This document shows positions 20,048 through 28,970 of a stretch of 30,919 nucleotides of DNA, in pieces (position 1 is the stretch's first letter; each line of letters begins with the position of its first letter). A program made the position numbers and the translations under genes. The stretch spans positions 1-30,919 of the IMG/VR virus record IMGVR_UViG_3300042691_017476. One strand, given 5' to 3'. The DNA is from a virus. Under the pieces are notes generated by a model that saw nothing but the letters and a program-made list of their open reading frames with translations, was not told the origin of the DNA and searched no databases.

Positions 20048-20095
20048 TTGTAAAAGATGTTTTTTTATTGCTTATTTTTGTTTAGTCTAAATAAG
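20048..20095 (+). promoter_or_regulatory. Tail operon promoter with palindrome copy 3
   Basis: TTG (20048-20050), 22 nt, TATTTTTG (20073-20080) form a consensus promoter. The perfect palindrome CTTATTT, 11 nt (TTGTTTAGTCT), AAATAAG at 20071-20095 overlaps the -7 box and the expected start near 20086. This position would suit repression, unlike copies 1 and 2, where it lies upstream of the -7 box. The next ATG is at 20103. Confidence 0.65.
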
Positions 20096-20102
20096 AATAA
20101 CT

Positions 20103-20396
20103 ATGATAGAACTATTTAACATTCAACTAAATGGTATTGATGCTGAAAACTTTTGTAAAAAATCTAATGAGGAAAAGATAGCATACATTAAAAAGCATAC
20201 AAACCAACAAAACGACACTATTATTAACGATTTTCTATCAAGACCATTAACCAGTAAAGATTGCGGGTGCGGTTGTGGTGGGAACAAAAATGTTTCAAAT
20301 GGGAATCAGTCCAGCGGAATATCAAAGACGATTGAAGAGGGTGCAAAAAATAGCAACACTTCAAGAAATAGTAAGCGAAGAAATAATAAAGGATGA
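20103..20396 (+). CDS. Small tail-region protein, 97 residues, with Cys-Gly cluster
   Basis: Starts MIELFNIQLNGIDAENFCKK, has a helical N-terminal part and a sharp Cys-Gly cluster CGCGCGG (residues 54-60). The last about 35 residues are rich in Asn, Ser, Lys and Arg, lie wholly over the start of the next gene in another frame, and look like a by-product of that overlap or a disordered tail. It opens the tail operon. Cys-rich motifs like this may bind metal, but no family is recognised. Confidence 0.55.
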   Translation: MIELFNIQLNGIDAENFCKKSNEEKIAYIKKHTNQQNDTIINDFLSRPLTSKDCGCGCGGNKNVSNGNQSSGISKTIEEGAKNSNTSRNSKRRNNKG

Positions 20397-20754
20397 GCAA
20401 ACCGTAAAACTTCTTAAAGAACAAGATTTTATAGAAGGCGATATTTACGGAACTGGTGTTGACGTAGCTTATAGAAGTCCTAACTATTCAATACTTAAAG
20501 AGAGAATGAATCCTAAAGCTGGGGGAGCAGTCGATTTAATATTTACTGGTCAGTTTGTCGATGCTATGTATTTATTAAAGCCTAAAAATGGTAAATATAA
20601 GTTTGGCAATACGGATAGAAAGCGAAATATATTAAAAGAAATGTATGGCGAAAATATATTCGGATTGAATCAAAATGTATTTGAGAAGTACCAAAAAGAA
20701 ATAATAAGACCCCGATTTGTAAAAAGATTAAAAGAATATGCCAAAATACAATAG
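20290..20754 (+). CDS. Putative tail completion / minor tail protein
   Basis: About 154 residues from the ATG at 20290 (MFQMGISPAEYQRRLKRVQK); a GTG at 20275 in the same frame is a less likely start. The helix-rich N terminus is followed by GGAVDLIFTGQFVDAMYLLK, a pattern seen in gp10-like or virion-morphogenesis-like tail completion proteins, and a C-terminal basic helix RPRFVKRLKEYAK. It overlaps the preceding gene by 107 nt in a +1-shifted frame and the next gene by 17 nt. Confidence 0.6.
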   Translation: MFQMGISPAEYQRRLKRVQKIATLQEIVSEEIIKDEQTVKLLKEQDFIEGDIYGTGVDVAYRSPNYSILKERMNPKAGGAVDLIFTGQFVDAMYLLKPKNGKYKFGNTDRKRNILKEMYGENIFGLNQNVFEKYQKEIIRPRFVKRLKEYAKIQ

Positions 20755-21331
20755 TTACGACAATATCCCAGCAAAAGTATTTTTTAATATTCTCGATAGT
20801 AAAAACTATCAACTATTAAAACCTAAGCCAAAAGAAAAAGGCTTGGAAGCTGTTTTTATGGCTATTTATGATGAATGGTTTATAAAGACCGATAATGAAG
20901 AGGCAAAAGAGTATTTAACGTTAAGAAATGAGTTAGTAGTGTTACAAAACAAATTAAACGGTGTAAAAGCGGTTTTGTATCATATCTATAAAAACAAACA
21001 TATTTTAACCGATGAAATGTACTTACAGTTGTGCGAATCTATAAAAAAAGGATTTGGAATATATGTAAATACTAATACTGATTTTTATGATGAAATGAAA
21101 AGGGTGTTGCAGTCAGAGGTTGGGTGTATAAAAGATGATATTTCTTTTAAAGAGGCAGAATTAAATGATTTAGTAGAAAAAAACAAAGGTAAAAAGTTTA
21201 ACTACTTTGCCGTTGTTGATTCTATTGCTAATGCTTTAGCACCAAGAATTATAAACTCGGATATGTTATTAGCAGAATTTGTAGAAGCTGAAAAGTCAGC
21301 AATTAAAAAATCACTTAAAAATACGGCATAA
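20738..21331 (+). CDS. Probable tail assembly chaperone, 197 residues
   Basis: Directly upstream of the tape measure gene, where chaperones that coat the tape measure are encoded. The protein is mainly helical: YDNIPAKVFFNILDSKNYQL near the start, a long coiled segment (YLTLRNELVVLQNKLNGVKA), a further helical part and a final helix. I see no programmed slippage site in it, so a lambda G/GT-like frameshift product is not supported. Its TAA stop shares a base with the ATG of the tape measure. Confidence 0.5.
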   Translation: MPKYNSYDNIPAKVFFNILDSKNYQLLKPKPKEKGLEAVFMAIYDEWFIKTDNEEAKEYLTLRNELVVLQNKLNGVKAVLYHIYKNKHILTDEMYLQLCESIKKGFGIYVNTNTDFYDEMKRVLQSEVGCIKDDISFKEAELNDLVEKNKGKKFNYFAVVDSIANALAPRIINSDMLLAEFVEAEKSAIKKSLKNTA

Positions 21332-23889
21332 TGAGTGAAATGATAGATATAGTAAGTCCTAAGGCTTACGAGGATTTAAAAAAAGTAAACGATTTACTTT
21401 CTGAAACTATTGAGAAAGTAGGTAAAGTTAATTCTCAAATGATTGGCGCAAAAACACCAAGTCAATCGGATGCTGGTGTAAAGAAATTAGTAGAAGAATA
21501 TGCTAAATTAGAAGCCAGTATCGCAAAACATCAAATTCAGCTTGAAAAATACGCACAAGCACAAAATAGAACTAAAATAAGCAACAATCAGTTAGAACAG
21601 TCTAATATTAGACTTGAAAAAAGTATTGAAGCTAAAAATAAGGCTTTGGAGCGTGAACAAGCAAAGTTAGAAGCCTCTCAAAACCTTTACAACAAAGTTC
21701 AGCAAAAGTTAAACACACTTTCAAACGAGTATAAGAATTTAGCCATACGAAAAGAATTATCGGGGCAACTAACAGAAAAAGAAGCTCAAAGATATGAATT
21801 TTTGCAAGGGCGTATTCAAAGATACGACCAAGCATTAAAAGCAGTTGATGCTTCAATGGGTAAATACCAACGTAATGTAGGTAATTATGCAAGTGGTTTT
21901 AATTCTTTAGGTAACTCTGTAAATCAGTTAACAAGGGAAATGCCAGCGTTTACTTATTCGGTTCAGACTGGATTTATGGCGTTATCTAATAATATTCCAA
22001 TATTTACAGATGCTATTAAAAATGCAATCGACCAAAATAAGTTTTTACAAGCAGAGGGTAAACCAACTACAAGCGTATTAAAACAATTAGCTGGTGCGTT
22101 TTTTAGTTGGCAAACTTTATTAGGTGTTGGAATAACATTGCTTACTGTTTATGGTAAAGAAATTGGAGAATTTTTAAGTAATACATTTAAAACAAGCAAG
22201 GGCGTTGATGCGTTAAAAGAAAGTCAAAAACAATTAAATGATGTTTCACAAGAAGGAGCGAAAAACGCAGTAGAAGAAACGTTAAAACTAAAATCACTTT
22301 TAGCTATTGCTAAAGACACAACTTTAACGTATCAACAAAGAATGATTGCCGTTAAAGAATTACAATCGACTTACCCAGCATATTTTGACAATCTAAGCAC
22401 AGAAAAAATATTAGCGGGACAAACCGCACAAGCAGAAAAAGAATTGACTGAGGCAATTTTATCAAGAGCAAAAGCAAATGCGGCAGTTACTAAAATAACA
22501 GAAAACCAAGCTAAAATAATTGATATTGAAATAAAAAAACTAGAAGTTCAAAAACAAATAGACATTGCTAGTAGAAATATTTTAAAGACTGAAAAGGAAT
22601 TACAAAGCGCAAACAACGTAACAAATTCTCAAGGTATTGCTTTGTCTCAAACTTATGAAAGAAGAAATAAATTAACAACTGAATTAAACGAATTAAATAA
22701 AGAAAAAGCTGATTTAGATAAAATAAATAATACACTAACATCTTTTGCTTTAGAAAAACAAAAAGAAGCGATACTTTTAGACTATAAAGAAGAAAAGTCT
22801 AAAAAAGCATTAGCTAAAGCTAAACGAGAAGATATTGAGGCGGTAACTTTACAAACAGAAACACAAGAAGGTTTTTTGAAAAGATTAAAAGACCAACAAA
22901 AAGGGTTTAAAGATTTACAACAACAAGTTTCTAGTACAAGTCAAGAATTTCAAGATTTTCAAACTATTATCGATGGACTTCAACAATCAATTGATTTAAT
23001 TGAAGACCCAAGTAAAGTAATTAAATCCGATGGAATTAATGAGTTTATGCGTGTTTACTCGAATAGAGTTAAACAAGGATTAGAAGAAACTAAGGGATTT
23101 TGGGAGCAACATTCAGAGGAAGTTGTCGAGTTATCACAGGAATTGGTAAACACCTTAGCTGAAATTTCAAATGTAAGGTTTCAAAACCAATTTGCAAACC
23201 TAGAAAAAGAAAGGGATATAGCTATTTTATTTGCTGGCGAAAGTGTTTCAGCACGTGAAGAAATCGAAAGACAATATGAACAAAGACGACGAGCAATCGA
23301 GAGAAGACAAGCAGAAGCGCAAAAGAAATTAGCTGTATTTAATATTGTTACTGATACTGCTCAAGCTATTGTAGCATCTTTACTTAGAGACCCTACTGGA
23401 ACGTTAGCAATATTAATCGGTGCAATCGGTGCGGCACAATTAGGAATCGTATTAAGTCAAGAAATCCCACAATTTTGGAAAGGTACTGACAATGCACCCG
23501 AAGGATTAGCTTGGACACAAGAAAAAGGGCGTGAAATTATTACGGATAAAAAAGGTCGTATCAAATCATTAGGTAGCGATAAAGGTGCGCAACTTACAAT
23601 GCTTGAAAAAGGCGATAAAGTATTTACGGCACAAGAATCCTCTATGATTTTTGATAACGGTTTAAATTCAATATTAGCCAGCAACGGCATATCAATGCCT
23701 AAAGTTGAAGTTAATTTTGAAACTGAAAAAATTACAAATTCTATCAAATCTTTAGAAAACGTTATCGCAAATAAAGAAGGATTAACAATTATAGAAAATG
23801 CAAAAGGGCGAAAAGTTTTTTTAAGAAAACAAAACGAAACAAAAGAGTTATTAAATAGCGTAATCAATTATAAAACAATCGATGTTTAA
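21331..23889 (+). CDS. Tail tape measure protein
   Basis: An 852-residue protein that sets tail length. Residues 1-180 are long coiled coil (repeated Glu, Lys, Gln heptads, for example KLEASIAKHQIQLEKYAQAQ). Two hydrophobic segments lie at about 252-275 (LAGAFFSWQTLLGVGITLLT) and 690-710 (LAILIGAIGAAQLGIVL), and more coiled coil lies between them (about 390-660). The C-terminal part (FWKGTDNAPEGLAWTQEKGR, then a GDKVFTAQESSMIF block) is typical of tape measures of Bacteroidota siphoviruses. By the usual rule of about 0.15 nm per residue, the tail would be near 125 nm. Confidence 0.92.
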   Translation: MSEMIDIVSPKAYEDLKKVNDLLSETIEKVGKVNSQMIGAKTPSQSDAGVKKLVEEYAKLEASIAKHQIQLEKYAQAQNRTKISNNQLEQSNIRLEKSIEAKNKALEREQAKLEASQNLYNKVQQKLNTLSNEYKNLAIRKELSGQLTEKEAQRYEFLQGRIQRYDQALKAVDASMGKYQRNVGNYASGFNSLGNSVNQLTREMPAFTYSVQTGFMALSNNIPIFTDAIKNAIDQNKFLQAEGKPTTSVLKQLAGAFFSWQTLLGVGITLLTVYGKEIGEFLSNTFKTSKGVDALKESQKQLNDVSQEGAKNAVEETLKLKSLLAIAKDTTLTYQQRMIAVKELQSTYPAYFDNLSTEKILAGQTAQAEKELTEAILSRAKANAAVTKITENQAKIIDIEIKKLEVQKQIDIASRNILKTEKELQSANNVTNSQGIALSQTYERRNKLTTELNELNKEKADLDKINNTLTSFALEKQKEAILLDYKEEKSKKALAKAKREDIEAVTLQTETQEGFLKRLKDQQKGFKDLQQQVSSTSQEFQDFQTIIDGLQQSIDLIEDPSKVIKSDGINEFMRVYSNRVKQGLEETKGFWEQHSEEVVELSQELVNTLAEISNVRFQNQFANLEKERDIAILFAGESVSAREEIERQYEQRRRAIERRQAEAQKKLAVFNIVTDTAQAIVASLLRDPTGTLAILIGAIGAAQLGIVLSQEIPQFWKGTDNAPEGLAWTQEKGREIITDKKGRIKSLGSDKGAQLTMLEKGDKVFTAQESSMIFDNGLNSILASNGISMPKVEVNFETEKITNSIKSLENVIANKEGLTIIENAKGRKVFLRKQNETKELLNSVINYKTIDV

Positions 23890-26563
23890 GCACCTTATTA
23901 AATTTATAACACTTCCCGAATTGGGAACTATTGAAATATCCGAACCAGTTGGATTTGACCAGTCAAGCTATAAAGTAAAACAAGACGACAAGCGATTTGG
24001 AAGGGATATAGTTATAGCAAACGAGGATTCGGAACTAACATTTAGTAGAAGTTTCTTTGAAAAAGTAGACACTATCCAAACGTTGCCTAATGGCGAAGTA
24101 ATTAACCACGCTTCTTTAGGTTTTGATTATTTGATTGATATATTTCAAACTGATGGCTGGGAGGGTAAAATCGAGTATTTATTGCAGTTAGATGATATTT
24201 TATTCTCTACTGGTATTTTTAGCTATTCTACTGCTGTTGTGGAGTTTGATAACATCAAAGTTAAGATAATTCAAAACACCAATAGAGAAGTAATTAAAAG
24301 ACTTGAAGACACCGACATAAATGCTTTTAGCGATACGGCTTTAGATGGTAGAACTATAACACCATGCGCTACTACTGATATTCTTTTAAAAGCTAAACCA
24401 ATAGTTCAGCAAAGTATATGGAAAGCGCAAAATGGTGCTGTAATGTTTTCAGACCAATTATCAGCTAACAATCTTTTAGGTCAAAACTTTTTTAATCAAA
24501 TAAGAGGTTTAGAAAAAAGCGATATAGATGATACTTTAGCGTTTTTAACTGATTTTTCAAGAAATCAAGGCAACGGAACTTGGAATCCACCAAGAGAAGA
24601 TTTCAATATAGTTAGGGCGCAAAATTTGTTGTCTGAAATAAAAGCAAAAATTACGCTTAATTTAAAAATAGAAGTTTTTGACACAAACGGAATAGCATCA
24701 AGGGCGCAAATTATAGGTTTATTAGTAAAAGGTAGCGACGTAGGTAGTAATTTAAATACACCAAACGAGTATAGATTTTTTACAAGTCCATTTATAGGTA
24801 CATTGTCAGGTTCAGTAAATAGTTATACATTTAACCAAACTATTGATTTAGATTTAGGCACTTTAAATATTGGGGAAAAGATTTATTTCTTTTTTTCACA
24901 AATAAACGGATTAAATAAAAATTTAATACTAAAAACAACTTTTTATAATGCCTCTTTAGAATTAACAGCTACATCTACTGCTATTGATTCTATAACAAAA
25001 GGCGTTAGGTTAATAGATTTAGCAAAGCATAATGTAAAATCTTTGGCAGATATTGATTTGATTGCACCCGATTACGATGTAAATGGCGAGCATTACGATA
25101 ATTTTGCCTTTAATGGGTTGTTATTGGGTCAAGTTACAGATAAGCCTTTTAACAACAAGTTTAAAGACTTAATGAACTTTAGCGACGAAACTTGTTCGGA
25201 TATTCAAATAAACCCCGATAACGTCGAATTATTGCCATACGAAAAGTATTATAACGATGTAGAAATGGCAGTTTTTGAAAATATCCCAAGTCTTGAAGCT
25301 AATTCGAGATACAACAAACGATATTCACTGAAAACGGCTGAATTTAAATATAAAAGGTCAAGCGATAATAGAGCAACCAATGGCGAAAATTCTATTGATG
25401 ATGTACATACAGAAACGCAAAAGTTTATTAGTGAGAATGTAGATTCTAATTTAAAAGTAGAAATCAATCATATTAGAAGTGCCTTTTTGATTGAAGAGGC
25501 ACGTAAAAGAGCATTTGATAACGACCAAACAAAATCTTTAGAAAATGATGATAATTTATTTATCCTTAAATGCGTTCCTTTAGCGCCAAACAGTCAAGGT
25601 GGTTTTAGTGCGGTATTACAAATGCGTGTTTTAAGCAGTAATAGATTAGAAATTTTAAACAATAATTCTAATGGCGATGGTTTAAAATTTAATTGGGGAT
25701 TGTTAGGTTTTAATAACACAAGTAATTTTTATATAGATGCTGGGGAAAACGTTGGTAGTTACGTTGTTTTATCAATAACGCCTTCGGTGTTAACTTTAAT
25801 ACGAGTTTCAGGAACATTAAATTTTACTGGAGAAGCGTTAATAACAATGCGTTGGTTTTACACTAATGTGCTTTACACTAACCAAACTAATGAAGGCTAT
25901 ACTTTAATAGAAGGCGTATCAAATCCTAATGACTACTCAAACTTAGATTATCATTGGGCTAGAAATATAAAACGCTGGTATAAGTATTTAGCTACTGCAA
26001 CAAAGTTTAAACCTAATGGCGTAATTAAAACGACATCATTTAAAACAAATGGTAGTCTAAAAACGCAAAAAATAGGAGAAAGCGCACCGATTGAGGATAG
26101 TGCGGATATTATTAACGAAATTATATCAACGCAAAAGATTGTAACGCCTTTATTGCATAGTGTAAAAGTTTATTGTCCTTTTGATAAAGCAACACAATTA
26201 ATTAAAGATGTTAGAGAAGTAAAAGGATATGTAACGGTAAAATTTGACAATGAACGCACTATAAAAGGATATGTTAAAGAAATGGAATATACTTGGATAA
26301 CAGAGGAATTAGATTTAGTGCTTGAAGAGAAATTCGAGGGCGATTTTATGGAAATAACAAGTAGTGGTATAACTTATCCACAATATCCAAATAAAAATAA
26401 TTTAGAATCGTTCCAAATTAATAATATTTTTGTACTTTTGTTTGATAGCAATGATATACAGTTATATCCACCAGTTAGATTTACAAAGATTAAAATTAAC
26501 GGTGTAGCATATACGGATATAGTTGCCTTTACTGATGCTTTAACAACTTTAATAAATGAATGA
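23882..26563 (+). CDS. Large tail tip structural protein (distal tail or hub position)
   Basis: An 893-residue protein immediately after the tape measure, overlapping it by 8 nt. In siphoviruses this place encodes the distal tail protein or tail hub. It begins with HLIKFITLPELGTIEISEPV and a beta-rich domain of about 100 residues, followed by several predicted beta domains with Asn- and Thr-rich loops (for example 275-350) and ends with an IKINGVAYTDIVAFTDALTT segment. There is no visible peptidase, lysozyme or lectin motif. The function is inferred from order. Confidence 0.6.
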   Translation: MFKHLIKFITLPELGTIEISEPVGFDQSSYKVKQDDKRFGRDIVIANEDSELTFSRSFFEKVDTIQTLPNGEVINHASLGFDYLIDIFQTDGWEGKIEYLLQLDDILFSTGIFSYSTAVVEFDNIKVKIIQNTNREVIKRLEDTDINAFSDTALDGRTITPCATTDILLKAKPIVQQSIWKAQNGAVMFSDQLSANNLLGQNFFNQIRGLEKSDIDDTLAFLTDFSRNQGNGTWNPPREDFNIVRAQNLLSEIKAKITLNLKIEVFDTNGIASRAQIIGLLVKGSDVGSNLNTPNEYRFFTSPFIGTLSGSVNSYTFNQTIDLDLGTLNIGEKIYFFFSQINGLNKNLILKTTFYNASLELTATSTAIDSITKGVRLIDLAKHNVKSLADIDLIAPDYDVNGEHYDNFAFNGLLLGQVTDKPFNNKFKDLMNFSDETCSDIQINPDNVELLPYEKYYNDVEMAVFENIPSLEANSRYNKRYSLKTAEFKYKRSSDNRATNGENSIDDVHTETQKFISENVDSNLKVEINHIRSAFLIEEARKRAFDNDQTKSLENDDNLFILKCVPLAPNSQGGFSAVLQMRVLSSNRLEILNNNSNGDGLKFNWGLLGFNNTSNFYIDAGENVGSYVVLSITPSVLTLIRVSGTLNFTGEALITMRWFYTNVLYTNQTNEGYTLIEGVSNPNDYSNLDYHWARNIKRWYKYLATATKFKPNGVIKTTSFKTNGSLKTQKIGESAPIEDSADIINEIISTQKIVTPLLHSVKVYCPFDKATQLIKDVREVKGYVTVKFDNERTIKGYVKEMEYTWITEELDLVLEEKFEGDFMEITSSGITYPQYPNKNNLESFQINNIFVLLFDSNDIQLYPPVRFTKIKINGVAYTDIVAFTDALTTLINE

Positions 26564-27692
26564 TTTAAGTTTCATAAGACTAGAGCCTAAATTTAACGAT
26601 GCTAAAAACACTCGTTACAGTCCTTTGGCTAATTTAGTTTATTACGGTCAAATTGTATTAAGACCTAATGAAACTTATACTCAAACGACAAACACTAAAG
26701 AAGGAATAGCATTTAACGGTAATTACAAAGTAACTATTATTGATTGCAACGAAAAGGAACTGCAAAACATAACCGATAATATTGCAATATCTGAATTTAT
26801 TAAAAACGGATTGCCTCAAATTAGTTTTGAGGTTACGAAAATAAATACTGATTACTACGCTAAAACGGTTTTCTTAAAATTTGAGCATACTGTATCTAAT
26901 TATGTTTGGTATAGCAACCCTTTGAATATTACAAATATGTATGACAAAGAAAGTAGTAGATTTGATTATAAAAATGCTACTGATGCTTTTTATCAATCTA
27001 TTGTTTTACGTTGCTTATTTACGGTTAATGATGCCGAAAGTAATTCAAGCGAATATACTACCCAATACGGTAGAAAGGAAACATCGAGAATGATTCGCAC
27101 CGAGTACGAGCAGTATTTTTTTGATAAAATAGATAATTTTACATACAGACGTTTAAATGATTTGCTTGGGCATGATGTAGTTTTTATAAACGGTAATAGA
27201 GTAACAACAAAGCAAACATTACCAAGTAAACCGAGAGTAGGTAATACCAATACATTTAATATTGATTTTAAAGTTCCTATTGACTATAACGAAACATTTA
27301 CTTATCAGTATCAAATATTTAGTGCGTTTGATTTAATTACGTTCTATCCTGCAAGTAGTATAACATTAGCTGGTTTAGTACCTTCTATTCAAGGCAGTTT
27401 CAATCGAGATGTTGTTTTAGGTGCAGGGACGTTAAAATTATTTAAAGATGGCGATTTATTTGAGACTTTTACCGAAAATGATATACTTATATCAGACAAT
27501 AATTTTAGCATTGATATAACTGGTATAATAACCGAAAATGGTAGCTATTATATAAACTTTACAACTGGTTTATTTAATAGTGTTTTTAGCGAAGTTTACG
27601 AAGACATTAGCAGTACAACTGATTGGAGTTTTACAATAACAGATGGCGAATACGACAACACCCAATATAATAACGATTATTTAATAAATTAA
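26556..27692 (+). CDS. Tail tip or fibre base protein with Ig-like C terminus
   Basis: A 378-residue protein overlapping the tip gene by 8 nt. The N-terminal two thirds are beta-rich and unrecognised. Residues about 275-360 (VPSIQGSFNRDVVLGAGTLK, then DGDLFETFTENDILIS and FSIDITGIITENGSYYINF) look like a bacterial Ig-like domain, with the typical GSYYINF closing strand. Such domains decorate phage tails and may attach weakly to cell-surface polymers. Confidence 0.55.
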   Translation: MNDLSFIRLEPKFNDAKNTRYSPLANLVYYGQIVLRPNETYTQTTNTKEGIAFNGNYKVTIIDCNEKELQNITDNIAISEFIKNGLPQISFEVTKINTDYYAKTVFLKFEHTVSNYVWYSNPLNITNMYDKESSRFDYKNATDAFYQSIVLRCLFTVNDAESNSSEYTTQYGRKETSRMIRTEYEQYFFDKIDNFTYRRLNDLLGHDVVFINGNRVTTKQTLPSKPRVGNTNTFNIDFKVPIDYNETFTYQYQIFSAFDLITFYPASSITLAGLVPSIQGSFNRDVVLGAGTLKLFKDGDLFETFTENDILISDNNFSIDITGIITENGSYYINFTTGLFNSVFSEVYEDISSTTDWSFTITDGEYDNTQYNNDYLIN

Positions 27693-27693
27693 T

Positions 27694-28113
27694 ATGGCAA
27701 CAAAATCAGCTTTAATAAGCGCAGTAAACGGATTTATAACATCTGTTGTTAATATAACTAAACATAGAAATTCTATGCTTGAAGTTATAAACGAATTATA
27801 CCCTACGAAGGTTTCAGATAATTCAACTAGCGAAACATACACAACACAAACAAATAACGACATAACCTATTCTATTCAAATTGTAAAACAAGGTAGAAAT
27901 GTTAGAGTAGATGGTAGTTATACATACGCTGGGTCAGTTGCTTTGCCAATAGGAACAAAAATATTTGATTTTAAAACAAATGAGTTTAGAGGCGACACAA
28001 GCCCTTATCTAGGTGTAAATGTTAATTATACTCCTTATGCTTTAAATTCAACAAGCATTATAACACCTAGTACAACTGTTCAATTTTCAATAACAATTAG
28101 CGCAAATAATTAA
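27694..28113 (+). CDS. Small tail/fibre protein, 139 residues
   Basis: An N-terminal helical part of about 40 residues (MATKSALISAVNGFITSVVN, then KHRNSMLEVINELYP) followed by an all-beta part with Thr- and Asn-rich strands. This helix-plus-beta build is found in short fibre or adaptor proteins that trimerise by the N terminus. It starts 1 bp after the preceding stop. No family recognised. Confidence 0.55.
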   Translation: MATKSALISAVNGFITSVVNITKHRNSMLEVINELYPTKVSDNSTSETYTTQTNNDITYSIQIVKQGRNVRVDGSYTYAGSVALPIGTKIFDFKTNEFRGDTSPYLGVNVNYTPYALNSTSIITPSTTVQFSITISANN

Positions 28114-28115
28114 TT

Positions 28116-28970
28116 ATGTCACAAGGTATTAGAATAGAAAATAAATTTAGTCAAAATGTAGCTAACAATTACTTAGGCTTTGTTTCTAAGCCTGATTATA
28201 TAATAGTTTCAGGTACTGGAAGTTTAAATGTAAGAGAAGCGCAGACTGGCGGTAATACAGACAATCCGTTTATATTTAAAGGGCATTATTCATTACAAAT
28301 ATTAGATTTAGACTATAAAAATACAGATTTTGTATTTAATGGTGTTGGCAATAATTATAAATTTAGAACAGATAGTCCTGATTTTTACTTTACTTCTTTT
28401 TATTTAAATAGGGAGTTAGTTCAAACCGATATAGATACTAATTTAAAATTAGAGATATTTCAAGATGGTTCTTTATTAGGTAGTATTGATTTTCCAATAA
28501 ATATGACAACAATGCCAAACGAGGGCGATTGGTATAGATTTGGGCAATATACGTATTTTGATTCGAGTAGAGATTATACTTTTAAATGGACTTTAGAAAA
28601 ACAATCTAGTGCTGCATCAAATTCTTTTTATTTAAACCTTGATGGTTTTTGCATACAAAAATTAAACACAAGCGAATCTATTTTACACGATTATACACTC
28701 CCAAGAGATATAATTTTGCAAACAACAGAAACAATAGACGTACCAAGTATATCAAGTAATTCAAATCACGTCTTAACCGTTACTTTAGAAGGTGCAGAAA
28801 TTGGTGACTTTGTTACAATGACTTATCCAGCGGAATTGATTACATTAGGATTGATTGTAAGTTATCCAGTTGTTACCGATACCGATGAAGTTAGCGTAAT
28901 ATTACACAATCATTCAGGGTCAAGCGTAAACCCAGTTAGTGGCGATTTTAAATTTAAAATAGTAAAATGA
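28116..28970 (+). CDS. Tail fibre-associated protein, 284 residues
   Basis: All-beta, rich in Asn, Ser and Phe, with segments such as NPFIFKGHYSLQILDLDYKN and RDYTFKWTLEKQSS suggesting a jelly-roll or carbohydrate-binding-like sandwich (about 50-180), and a second small domain from 200 (TTETIDVPSISSNSNHVLTV) resembling repeats found in phage fibre tips. Its stop overlaps the next start by ATGA. A receptor-binding or chaperone-like role for the fibre is a guess from position. Confidence 0.5.
   Translation: MSQGIRIENKFSQNVANNYLGFVSKPDYIIVSGTGSLNVREAQTGGNTDNPFIFKGHYSLQILDLDYKNTDFVFNGVGNNYKFRTDSPDFYFTSFYLNRELVQTDIDTNLKLEIFQDGSLLGSIDFPINMTTMPNEGDWYRFGQYTYFDSSRDYTFKWTLEKQSSAASNSFYLNLDGFCIQKLNTSESILHDYTLPRDIILQTTETIDVPSISSNSNHVLTVTLEGAEIGDFVTMTYPAELITLGLIVSYPVVTDTDEVSVILHNHSGSSVNPVSGDFKFKIVK

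Noticed and set aside
20280-20292. Classical -1 slippery site for a G/GT-like frameshift in GGGAACAAAAAT
   Set aside because: The second frame is +1, not -1, relative to the first, and the in-frame heptamer C-AAA-AAT does not fit X-XXY-YYZ.
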